14,830 bases of DNA from Bifidobacterium breve (GTDB lineage: Bacteria > Bacteroidota > Bacteroidia > Cytophagales > UBA9547): the NCBI GenBank assembly GCA_943325655.2, contig CALPQG020000019.1, positions 1-14,830 of the forward strand. Reading direction: 5' to 3'. The position numbers were made by a program, and so were the translations under genes. Below, piece by piece: positions 5,854 through 14,500 of the stretch. Numbering within the stretch: position 1 is the stretch's first letter; each line of letters begins with the position of its first letter. Under the pieces are notes generated by a model. The model searched no databases, was not told the DNA's origin, and saw only the letters and a list, made by a program, of their open reading frames with translations.

Positions 5854-7311
5854 TTATTTTGGTAAATCCTGTACTGCCATTTGAATAAATTCTACTAAAA
5901 ATGCGGGAGGATAAAGCCCCAGGAAAAATACGATAGAGAGTAATATCCATTGTGAAATGGTTTCATAAGGATATACCACTACAGCTCTATGTGTAATAGA
6001 TGGAGGAACTTCACCGAACAATACCTTGAGTAAATCTCTGCTCAAGCCATAAAATATGATAGAAAGCAAGATCAACGCCCAAAGTCCAACAAAATAATGT
6101 TTGGCCATGAAGAGTGCTTTGAAAGTATAAAATTCTGTCAAAAATATTCCCGAAGGGGGAATACCCAATACCGCCATAAATCCTAAAATCAATACCAATC
6201 CACCCCAGGGATTTACTTTGTAATAACCCCTAATCAAATCTATATTTTTATGTCTGTACACACGAATCATTTGACCCACCTGAAAAAACAAACTTGATTT
6301 AGCCAAGGCATGGAGAATCAAATGGAAGATTACGGCGAAGTAACCAATACCTCCTGAAGCAAGTGCAATCAGTGCAATACCAGCATGTTCCAAACTTGAA
6401 TATGCCAAAAGACGTTTGATGTTTTTTACCCTTAATATATAAACGGTAGCAAAAAACAAGGAACTCATGCCTACCATCATCAATACGGTATTCATCCAGG
6501 ACAATATTTCAGTTTTAGAAAATACCTCATAAAACCTGAATATGGCTACAAAACCAACATTCAATAATCCTCCTGAAAGCAGTGCGCCCACTGGGGAAGG
6601 TGCTGTATCTTTGGCATCAATATCCACAGTGAATAATGGGGTTAATCCCATTTTTACGCTGTAGCCGGTAACGATGAGCAAAAAGGTGAGCTTGAGCCAC
6701 ATCGGATCCATCAGCCTGGCATTTTGGGACAAAGCATCAAAAGTCAAATCGAGTGATTTGGCATCTTGTGCAGCAATTCCCAAAAACAAAATCCCTACAA
6801 AAGACATGGCAATACCAATAGAACATACAAAAATATATTTCCAGGTAGCTTCCAAAGCCGCATGGTTTCGCTCATGGTATATTAACATGGAAGCCGCCAA
6901 AGTGGTTGCTTCAATAAACGCCCACATCATGGCAACATGCCTGGTAATCAAAGCACAAGACATCATTGAAATCAACAGCAATAAAGACAAATTATAAATG
7001 GAGATGCTGCCGATTGTTTCTTTTCTGTGTTTGGTGTACCAGTAGCTATGGATAACTGTTGGGATTACTAAAATGGTGATTACACTCAAAAAAATGATTC
7101 CTATACCATCAGCTTTGAAATAGCCTTCTCCATCTCCTCCAAAATAATAGCCTTCAATTTCATTGATGTGAAAAATTTCATGCACATTGAGCAGTACTTG
7201 AAGTGCGAAAAAGGGAATAAACAGCAGGTAATTGATGACTCTATTTTTGATAAAGAACATCAACATGCCAATGACCAGTGATCCAAATAAATATAATAAG
7301 ATAATATCCAT
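5854..7311 (-). CDS. hyfF: HyfF-like antiporter-type membrane subunit (NuoL/M/N family)
   Basis: 485 residues, almost entirely hydrophobic segments, so a polytopic inner-membrane protein of the proton-translocating antiporter-like family. Key family residues are visible: Glu134 in WAFIEATTLAAS, Lys220 in TGYSVKMGL, YSSLEHAGI (304-312), and HLILHALAKSSLFF (330-343) with His330, His334 and Lys338. The loop after Lys220 usually reads PLHxWLPDAH. Here it is PLFTVDIDAKD (225-235), so the His is Phe227 and the WLPDAH signature is gone, while APSPVGALLSG that follows is normal. Residue 251, often Lys in NuoL/M, is Asn, as I recall for HyfF. Only two antiporter-like subunits (this and HyfB) are encoded; HyfD is absent. 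The start lies 22 bp after the hyfE stop. Confidence 0.9.
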   Translation of the reverse strand: MDIILLYLFGSLVIGMLMFFIKNRVINYLLFIPFFALQVLLNVHEIFHINEIEGYYFGGDGEGYFKADGIGIIFLSVITILVIPTVIHSYWYTKHRKETIGSISIYNLSLLLLISMMSCALITRHVAMMWAFIEATTLAASMLIYHERNHAALEATWKYIFVCSIGIAMSFVGILFLGIAAQDAKSLDLTFDALSQNARLMDPMWLKLTFLLIVTGYSVKMGLTPLFTVDIDAKDTAPSPVGALLSGGLLNVGFVAIFRFYEVFSKTEILSWMNTVLMMVGMSSLFFATVYILRVKNIKRLLAYSSLEHAGIALIALASGGIGYFAVIFHLILHALAKSSLFFQVGQMIRVYRHKNIDLIRGYYKVNPWGGLVLILGFMAVLGIPPSGIFLTEFYTFKALFMAKHYFVGLWALILLSIIFYGLSRDLLKVLFGEVPPSITHRAVVVYPYETISQWILLSIVFFLGLYPPAFLVEFIQMAVQDLPK

Positions 7312-7333
7312 AGCTGATGGAAAGGTTTATGAA

Positions 7334-7966
7334 TTAATCTTTAAGTCCAGAGAGTTGATCAATTTCGGTAGAATGGTACAATTCATCAATTTTGGTGATG
7401 AATAATCCAAACAACAATACACTGGTAAATAAATCAAGTAAAATACCCAAGTTGACAATCAAAGGAAGCTCACTTCCCAATGCCATCGACAATAAGAAAA
7501 TTCCATTTTCAAGCACCATATAGCCCATGATATGGGTAATAATTTTTTTCCTTCTTACAATCATCAGCAAGCCAACAAAAATGGCAGAAATGGCCGCTGT
7601 AAAGTAAGTAATGTGTAGGTGTTCGTCGTTTAAATTATAGGACAAGGTATACGCCAGGATGATAATCAGTGCTACTTTGAAAATGGCAAAAAAATTGGGA
7701 TTGTCGGCATTGCGCTCATTGCTCATTTTGTTTTTGACAATCAGTCTACTGAAGTAAAACGGCACTACGATGGCTTTGAAGATTACCGTTTCAAGTACAA
7801 TGAATATGAGGTTTGAAATACTGATGTCATGCGTCAATTCAAGCAATGCAATGAACGACAACAAAATACCCTGAATAAAAAGCACTTTGGTATACGTCAA
7901 CAACCTACCGGCCGAAGCCATATATATCAGGCTGATTACAAATACAATGATGAGTAGGTTCGTCAT
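7334..7966 (-). CDS. hyfE: HyfE-like membrane subunit (NuoK-like)
   Basis: 210 residues with about six hydrophobic segments. The C-terminal half is the NuoK-like part: MGYMVLENGIFLLSMAL (147-163) with Glu153, followed by PLIVNLGILLDLFTSVLLFG (168-187) with Asp178. This acidic pair, together with Glu59 (FIVLETVIFKA), suits a proton path next to HyfC. The size and the 'ENGIFLL...LDLFTSVLL' pattern are typical of HyfE rather than of the shorter NuoK. It ends in a charged cytoplasmic tail. The start ATG is preceded by an A-rich spacer and then by heptad array B, which fills the 95-bp gap to hyfC. Confidence 0.9.
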   Translation of the reverse strand: MTNLLIIVFVISLIYMASAGRLLTYTKVLFIQGILLSFIALLELTHDISISNLIFIVLETVIFKAIVVPFYFSRLIVKNKMSNERNADNPNFFAIFKVALIIILAYTLSYNLNDEHLHITYFTAAISAIFVGLLMIVRRKKIITHIMGYMVLENGIFLLSMALGSELPLIVNLGILLDLFTSVLLFGLFITKIDELYHSTEIDQLSGLKD

Positions 7967-7973
7967 TTTTTTA

Positions 7974-8055
7974 GTTTAGAATTTAGAGTTGTCAGTTTAG
8001 AGTTCAGAGTTTAGCGTTTTTTGAAACTCTAAACTCTAAACTCTTGACTCTAAAC
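7974..8055. repeat. Inverted heptad repeat array B (hyfC-hyfE gap)
   Basis: Forward units from 7974: GTTTAGA, ATTTAGA, GTTGTCA, GTTTAGA, GTTCAGA, GTTTAGC, GTTTTTT. From 8024 the exact reverse complement of the motif follows: AAACTCT three times, TGACTCT, then AAAC (to 8055). The arms meet around a loop of only about 4 nt (8020-8023). The innermost three heptads on each side (7999-8019 with 8024-8044) match at all but two of 21 positions. The result is a strong potential hairpin or cruciform directly upstream of hyfE. On the coding strand the array stops 7 bp from the hyfE ATG. Confidence 0.9.
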
Positions 8056-8061
8056 CATTTT

Positions 8062-9024
8062 TTACAATTGAAATTTTTTCATGATGATCAACACCCCGAA
8101 GAAAATCAATATTGAAATGGCTGTTAAGGTAAATATGATCAAAGGATTTCGGTTCATTCGGGCCCTAGCCCTAAATGATTCTGAAACGCCTACAGTTACT
8201 GCCCATAAAAACTGAATTCCCATGAACATGCCTATTTGAATTGCTAATAACAACAACTTGAAATCAACCTGAGGAAATTGTTGGATGTAAACTATAAGCG
8301 CATGAGGAGGTTCGACAAAGAAATTGGCTACCAAAGCACCATAAATGGCAAATTTTAAAGATGTTCCCAGGGTGATTAAACCCAAATCAAAGCCGCTATT
8401 GTCAAGTATCATTACTTCATGAACCATGGTAAGTTCTAAGTGTGTTTTTGGATCATCAATCGGTAAACGACTATTTTCTATCATCCCAATTTGAATCAAC
8501 ACAAACCCCGCCACGACACACAAAAGGTAAGATTCATACGAACCAAAGTGCATGGTTTGGTAAATTTTATAAAAGGAAGTATTGCCAGATAACATGGAAA
8601 ACGAGCCAATGAGAATAAAGAAAGCTGGTTCGACCAACAAAGAATACAAGGCTTCACGGTTGGCACCCATTCCTTCGAAAGGACTACCTGTATCCAACGC
8701 CGAAATAATCATGAAAAATTTGCCGATGGCCAAAGCGTAAATGAAGAAAATAAAATCTCCTTCGAACGACAATATTCCTTCCTGGTCGGCAAAGGGCACC
8801 ACCAAAAGTGCCATAATGATAGAGCCAAAATATACCGATGGCGCAATTTGAAAAATCATGCTGGTGGTAGTACTGAAAGTAGAACCTTTTCTGAACATCC
8901 TGAACAGGTCTTTGATAACCTGCAAAAAGCCAGGACCTTTTCTGCCACTCAACAGACTTCTCGTGCGGTTTAGCACACCGATAAACAGCAAGGCGGTGAT
9001 TAATATGAGGATTAAACTTATCAT
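8062..9024 (-). CDS. hyfC: HyfC-like membrane subunit (NuoH/HycD family)
   Basis: 320 residues, polytopic. This subunit anchors the peripheral arm in the membrane and forms the chamber that couples redox or conformational change to ion movement. Family signatures are present: the cytoplasmic loop SGRKGPGFLQVIKDL (26-40), ALDTGSPFEGMGANREA (109-125), and an acidic loop with NSRLPIDDP (185-192) followed by THLELTMVHE (194-203). These charged loops are intact even though the peripheral subunits have lost their metal ligands. Its ATG abuts the hyfB stop codon with no gap (TAA at 9025-9027, ATG at 9022-9024, read on the minus strand), indicating translational coupling. A 37-bp C-terminal flank leads into heptad array B. 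Confidence 0.93.
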   Translation of the reverse strand: MISLILILITALLFIGVLNRTRSLLSGRKGPGFLQVIKDLFRMFRKGSTFSTTTSMIFQIAPSVYFGSIIMALLVVPFADQEGILSFEGDFIFFIYALAIGKFFMIISALDTGSPFEGMGANREALYSLLVEPAFFILIGSFSMLSGNTSFYKIYQTMHFGSYESYLLCVVAGFVLIQIGMIENSRLPIDDPKTHLELTMVHEVMILDNSGFDLGLITLGTSLKFAIYGALVANFFVEPPHALIVYIQQFPQVDFKLLLLAIQIGMFMGIQFLWAVTVGVSESFRARARMNRNPLIIFTLTAISILIFFGVLIIMKKFQL

Positions 9025-11004
9025 TTATATTAACTTAAAGAAAGTGATCAAGAACAATACAAGTATAAATAGTAACGCATATACCAGGTAACTTTGCGTT
9101 TGGCCCGATTGTATAAACGCAAACTTTTTAATTACTTTGAGTGCTAATTGAACTGGTTTTTCCAACCAGTTTTTCCTCACCTTGTCTTCAATTTTTGTTT
9201 CAAATGCCCTTGATTTTGGAAATATATTGTTGGATTCAATGGCAGAATAGTTGCTTTTGGCTACCACTATTGGTGCCGCCAATGTTTGGAAAAAGTGTGC
9301 ATAAGAAGTAGAGGAATATTGCATCCTTACATTGGGAGCCACATAACCACAACCCCAGGTTGGTCCTTCGGTGATGCCGTTTTTCTTCACAGCCAATGTC
9401 CTCAGTATATAAATTACAATGACTACAGCACAAAACACCATGCCCATCAAACTGATATTTTCGGCAGCGTTGAAAAACTTGATGGTAAATATAGGCGCTT
9501 GATGTACCAAGTGAGACACTACTTTTCCAACCACATTGATGTACAGTTTTGGGAAAAAACCAACTGAAAATATAGTCAATATAATCAGGATTTGAGGAGC
9601 AAGCATAAAGTAATTAACTTCTTCTGCAAGTTCGGCTTTTTCGGTACGGGGTGTTCCCAAAAAACTTAAGCCAAACACTTTGGTGAAATTGTAAATCGCC
9701 AATCCGCCAATCAAAGACAAGGCCAATAGACCTATCAAAAGCCCAATTTCAGACATCAGGTGGGTTGCATTCATTCCTTCTAAAATGCCTGAATACAATA
9801 AAAATTCTGACATAAAGCCATTCAATGGGGGAAGGCCACAAACGGCCAGTGAACCAATCAAAAAGATTACACCCGTAAACTTCATTTTTTTAAACAGGCC
9901 TCCCAACTTATTGATATTTACGGTACCTGTTGCTTCATGAATAGATCCTGCAGAGAAAAACAACAATGACTTGAAAAGCGAATGGTTAAAAACGTGTAAC
10001 AATGCTCCTGAAAATCCTAAGAAAGCCAAGGCATAATCTCCAACGCCATGTCCGATAACACCCATGCCCAAACCAATGCCTATGATTCCAATGTTTTCCA
10101 TACTGCTGTAAGCCAATGACTTTCTGATGTTTTTTTGCATGATGGCACTGATAATTCCATAAACGCCTGTAATCATACTCATGATCAATAAAAACAAACC
10201 GATTTGTAAAAAGTCAGACTGTACTTCCATCAATACCCTTATCAAGCCATATACCCCCAATTTTTTCATTACACCAGACATAACTGCCGCCACATGAGAG
10301 GGCACCACCGAATAGGTATCGCCCACCCAGGTATGCATGGGTAAAAATCCAAGTTTGAATCCAAAGCCTACAAAAAACAATAAAAACATGGGAAAGTTGG
10401 AATGGGATTGGAAATAGGTATTCAATGATTGAAACGTCATGTCATTGGTTTCAATTTGAAGAATGATTACTGCCATCATTAAAAATACCACACCCACATG
10501 CATTTGAACCAGGTAATTGAGTGCAATTTTAACAGTTTTCTTTTTTTCATAATCTGCCAAAATCAATAAGAAGGAAGCAAAAGACATGATTTCCCATACG
10601 ATTAAAAAGGGCATAAAATCTTGTATCATACAGATAATCAGCATGGAAATCTGTAATACATTGAAAGCTATAAAATTAATATTTAAACTTCTTTCATTTT
10701 TTTGCCTCTTCAAATAGCCAATAGAATAAAGACTGGCCATGATAAATATAAAATTAATCATCAAAATAAAAATGGCAGATAATGGATCTATTTTGATTTC
10801 AATATTTCCAATTAAGGGTATGCGTTGAATTTCTTCGAAGTAATACCAATGTTTAAAAAATTCAGTAATAATGACATAAGTTGTTAAAAATGAAGTGATA
10901 AGTACATTTCCAAAACTATAAAATGATTTATATTTTTGGGGTACCAACACTACAAGTGGAACAAGAAATAAAATGAGGGTAAATAGAAGTACGGAAATCT
11001 CCAT
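9025..11004 (-). CDS. hyfB: HyfB-like antiporter-type membrane subunit (NuoL family)
   Basis: 659 residues and the first gene of the minus-strand operon. It is a large polytopic protein of the NuoL / HycC / HyfB family. The core is conserved: Glu138 in FLIVWEIMSF, Lys217 in GFGFKLGFLPMHTW with His224, VMSGVMKKLGVYGLIR (241-256), YSSMENIGII (299-308), HVFNHSLFKSLLFF (337-350) with His337, His341 and Lys345, and CGLPPLNGFMSE (389-400). The C-terminal extension has the HyfB-specific TWGCGY (549-554), MQYSSTSYA (561-569) and a final hydrophobic segment after GQTQSYLVYA. It should act as an ion (H+ or Na+) channel module of the complex. Its promoter must lie in the AT-rich divergent region upstream, but I could not find a convincing one. 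Confidence 0.93.
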   Translation of the reverse strand: MEISVLLFTLILFLVPLVVLVPQKYKSFYSFGNVLITSFLTTYVIITEFFKHWYYFEEIQRIPLIGNIEIKIDPLSAIFILMINFIFIMASLYSIGYLKRQKNERSLNINFIAFNVLQISMLIICMIQDFMPFLIVWEIMSFASFLLILADYEKKKTVKIALNYLVQMHVGVVFLMMAVIILQIETNDMTFQSLNTYFQSHSNFPMFLLFFVGFGFKLGFLPMHTWVGDTYSVVPSHVAAVMSGVMKKLGVYGLIRVLMEVQSDFLQIGLFLLIMSMITGVYGIISAIMQKNIRKSLAYSSMENIGIIGIGLGMGVIGHGVGDYALAFLGFSGALLHVFNHSLFKSLLFFSAGSIHEATGTVNINKLGGLFKKMKFTGVIFLIGSLAVCGLPPLNGFMSEFLLYSGILEGMNATHLMSEIGLLIGLLALSLIGGLAIYNFTKVFGLSFLGTPRTEKAELAEEVNYFMLAPQILIILTIFSVGFFPKLYINVVGKVVSHLVHQAPIFTIKFFNAAENISLMGMVFCAVVIVIYILRTLAVKKNGITEGPTWGCGYVAPNVRMQYSSTSYAHFFQTLAAPIVVAKSNYSAIESNNIFPKSRAFETKIEDKVRKNWLEKPVQLALKVIKKFAFIQSGQTQSYLVYALLFILVLFLITFFKLI

Positions 11005-11293
11005 AGTGTATCAGTAAGTATTTGAATTACTTCAACAAAGATGTAGTATTTTTCATTACATGAAATTAAAAAGAAATTAAAAAAGTGTAGTCAATGTATG
11101 CTTTTATCCATGCCTTTAGGAATGTAAAATTTATTTTATCTCTATTTTTGAAATATTTTGAAACCAAATTTTTTATTTTTTGAAAGTATTTAAGCTTTGA
11201 AATAAATTTTTGTTTTATTTATTTTGTACTGATAATAAGTTTGTTAAGATAATTTAGTGCATCAAATACTATTGTAAAACATTTCACTTTACC

Positions 11294-11322
11294 TTTTTTT
11301 GATTTATTATTAATCAAAAAAA
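11294..11322. repeat. Perfect AT-rich inverted repeat
   Basis: TTTTTTTGATT (11294-11304) is perfectly complementary to AATCAAAAAAA (11312-11322) around TATTATT. The 11-bp stem has a single G-C pair per GATC-like core, so as RNA it would be weak. It could be an operator-like dyad, a bidirectional terminator, or chance in AT-rich DNA. Confidence 0.5.
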
Positions 11323-11395
11323 AGTTACTTTTTATGCAAATAATTAATAAATGAAAAATATTTTATTAAATCGAAACATTATGAAATAAAAAATC

Positions 11396-11403
11396 TATAT
11401 TTG
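11396..11403 (+). promoter_or_regulatory. Candidate -7 promoter box for the surface protein gene
   Basis: TATATTTG fits TAnnTTTG, the same octamer as upstream of glyS. No clear TTTG lies 19-21 bp upstream, so this rests on the -7 box alone. If used, the mRNA would have a leader of roughly 135 nt before ATG 11545. Confidence 0.35.
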
Positions 11404-11410
11404 TGCTCAT

Positions 11411-11450
11411 TACAACATCCAAAAATTTTATTTACAAGACCTGTTGTAAA
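11411..11450 (+). promoter_or_regulatory. Leader with a hairpin and a competing alternative pairing
   Basis: TTTACAA (11431-11437) pairs perfectly with TTGTAAA (11444-11450) around GACCTG. TACAAC at 11411-11416 is complementary to GTTGTA at 11443-11448 and could pair with the same right arm, giving two exclusive folds. Both lie inside the predicted leader of the surface protein mRNA. Stems are short and no T-tail follows, so a switch is speculative. Confidence 0.3.
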
Positions 11451-11544
11451 ATTTGTTCTATAAATTAACATTATCCCTTTTCCCCTTTCACAAAGCATAT
11501 TGATTGAAGTACTCCAATTAACTTATTGCATAATTAACAACACT

Positions 11545-14500
11545 ATGAAATACTTACCTATACTTATAGCCCTTTTAGCTTCGCTAGGAGTTGAGGCGCA
11601 AAATCCAGGAGGAGTTGGCACAAACTTAAAAGCTTGGTACAAAGCAGATGGAAATGTTCCGGTGTCGGGAACCACTTTAACTGCTTGGAACAACGAGGTA
11701 GCCGGTGGTGTAAATGTTACCACAGTGGGTGGTGCACCTCAACTTAAAAGTGCCGGACTTAATTTTAATCCTACGGTATATTTTTCTGGGGTCGATTATC
11801 TTTTTACACCCAATGTTTTAGGGTCAAATTTTATAAGTGCCGCCAACAATTCTGCATTTATTGTTTTCACCAATTCAAGGTCCGCAGGTACTGATTCTTC
11901 AGGAATTATGGCCAAATGGAACAATACCAATGCCAATAGAATTTCGTGGGAACTTGAACCACCATTAGGTAAAGTGCGGTTTGATTTTCCAGCAAGTGGC
12001 GTTGGGAAAAACCTTTCTACTTCACTCGTTAACCAATATTCCTATATCGGATCAGCGGTGACCAATACCAATTTAGATTCCCTCAACGTCAATGGTGTTT
12101 CTGAAACTGTTGGTGATATTTCAAGTATTCCTAAAGCCGATCCAACTTTGCCTGGCTATTTTCAAATTGGCGGTGATTATGCCGGAGAATTTGCTTGCAG
12201 GGGTAACATTGCTGAGATTGTGTATTACGATGCCCATTTAACGCTTACAGACCGCAGGAAAGTTGAAACCTATTTGGCAATTAAATATGGTATTACTTTG
12301 GGAAATACTACAACTCCTATCACCTACCTTGCTTCTGATGCGGCTACCAAACCTTGGCTAGGAAGCAATGTGTACCAAAATAATGTGGCTGGTGTTGGTC
12401 GTGACGACAATGCCGGACTCAATCAAAAACAAAGTACGAGTGTGAATATCAACAGTTTGGTGACTATGGCTTTGGGCTCCATTGCTGCCTCCAATATTGC
12501 CAATCCCAATTCATTTACAACCAATAAATCTTTTTTACTTTGGGGAGATGACGACCAGGCTTTGAGCAGTATGGGCGTTACAGATTTTCCTGCGCCAAGT
12601 GTTGCTTCCAGAATTCAAAGGGTTTGGAGAACACAAGAAACCGGTACTGTTGGAGCCGTTAGATTTCGTTATTCACTTGCCGGAACTACCTTGGCAGGGA
12701 GTTGTATGGACTACAGTAGTTTAAGGTTATTGTTAGATGCCGATGGGGTATTTAAAACCGGTGCAACGGTGATAAGTCCAATTGCATTTAACAATGCTGC
12801 ACAATGGGTTGAATTTGATGTCGACTTTACGCCAGCTACAGGTTTTTATTTTTCATTGGGAAGTATCCAGGATTTTAATGCTCCCATAGTTTCTAATGTA
12901 AAATATTGTCAGAATGATGCTGGAGTTGACTTAACAGCCATTGGTCCAAATTTGAAATGGTACACCGAATCAACAGGTGGAGTGGGTTCTGCCACTGCCC
13001 CAACACCTGTAACGACAGCAATTGGACCACAAAGTTTTTGGGTTTCACAATCATTTGGTACATGTGAAAGTGCACGTTCTGAAATAATGGTAACCGTAAA
13101 TTCAAAACCAACAGCAACACTTGCAGGCTTGGCTACAATTTGTGCCGGTGTAAGTACAAACCTAAGCATTGCTTTTACCGGTGCGCAACCTTGGGGAGTA
13201 ACTTATGCTTATTCTGATGGTACAAGTCCAGTGACGTTAACAGGAATTACCACCAATCCATATACCATTGCAGTTAGTCCAGGTGTAACAAAATCATATA
13301 AAATTACTGCGGTAAATGATTTTAATTGTACAGGAACATTTTCAGGTACACCAACGGTAACTGTGAATCCAAAACCAACTGCAATACTTACAGGTACTGC
13401 GGTGACTTGTGAAGGAATTGCAGCAAAATTAAGCGTTGGTTTTACGGGAACCAGTCCGTGGACCATTACTTATACAGATGGCACCACTCCGATGACCATT
13501 TCAGGAATCACAGCAAATCCATATAAAATATTTGTAACACCAAATGTTGCAACCAGTTATTCCTTAACCGCAGTAAATGATGCCAATTGTGTTGGAACAT
13601 TTTCTGGAAATGCAAACGTTACTTTAAACAATTTACCTACAGCTACACTTTCAGGCAATGCTACGATTTGTGCCGGAAGCAGCACCAACTTGAGTGTGGT
13701 ATTAACAGGAGCGCAACCATGGAATATGACCTATACTGATGGCTCAACCCCAGTGACTATTTCCGGAATTACAGCAAGTCCGTATAGCTTTGGTGTTAAC
13801 CCTAGCACTACAAAAACTTATTCTTTAACTTTGGTAAAAGACCTGAATTGTACCGCAACATCCTTAACTGGTCTCCCAAAAGTTACCGTTAATCCCTTAC
13901 CAACCGCAACGCTTTCAGGCAATGCCACTTTGTGTGAAGGCACAAGTACCAATATGAGCGTGAGTTTAACAGGTACCCAACCATGGAATTTCACTTATTT
14001 TGATGGAACCACTTCGAAATCAATTTCAGGAGTAACAACAAGTCCTTATGTATTCAGCATTACGCCTTCAGCGACAAAAACATATTCCATTACAGCATTA
14101 AATGATAAAAACTGTACAGGAACTTCCTTCTCCGGAACGCCAACTGTAACGGTGAATGCATTGCCATTGCCTCCAACGGTGACCAATGTTCAGGTTTGTC
14201 AAAATGCTCCTGCGCCAGATTTGGATGCTATCGTAACTGGGAACAATATCAAGTGGTTTGCTGGTCCGGTTGGTGGAGCAAGTATTGCTACGCCAATTGT
14301 AAATACAGCCGCGATAAGCAGTAACTCCTATTATGTCACCCAAACGGATGTGAATACTTGCCAAAGTGGACGCGTACAGATAGATGTTGTGGTTACCGCT
14401 AGCATTGCAGCGCCTATAGTAGCAAATGAAAGTTTATGTAAATTGGCTATTGCAAGTCAACTGGCTGCAAATGGAAGTAATTTGTTATGGTATGCAGGAG

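Larger units (their letters stand above)
11005..11544. other. 540-bp AT-rich divergent intergenic region
   Basis: No convincing gene is seen here on either strand. It separates the divergent hyfB and adhesin genes, so it must contain both promoters. Visible structure: a short TTGAA-ttac-TTCAA dyad (11022-11035) about 18 bp upstream of the hyfB start; a TATTTTTG at 11143-11150 that also fits TAnnTTTG in the plus direction; an AT-only-type inverted repeat at 11294-11322; a better placed TATATTTG at 11396-11403; and a hairpin at 11431-11450. I found no CAAAnnTA (the minus-strand -7 box) upstream of hyfB. Confidence 0.8.

Noticed and set aside
7974..8055. CRISPR array
   Set aside because: The units are contiguous 7-mers without spacers and invert halfway. 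CRISPR repeats are longer and separated by unique spacers.
3410..11004. Respiratory complex I (nuo) operon
   Set aside because: There is no nuoE/F/G or nuoA/J. The large subunit is a NuoC-NuoD fusion of HycE/HyfG type, and HyfE and the TWGCGY tail of HyfB are specific to the hydrogenase-4-like branch.
3410..11004. Functional [NiFe] hydrogenase 4 / formate hydrogenlyase
   Set aside because: All NiFe-ligating Cys and all proximal-cluster Cys are missing, and no maturation or formate dehydrogenase genes are in the window.
12893..13169. Minus-strand open frames inside the surface protein gene
   Set aside because: They are mirror frames of repeat-rich Thr/Ala/Val coding sequence, with no family signatures or spacing of their own. 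The plus frame has a signal peptide and continuous domain structure.
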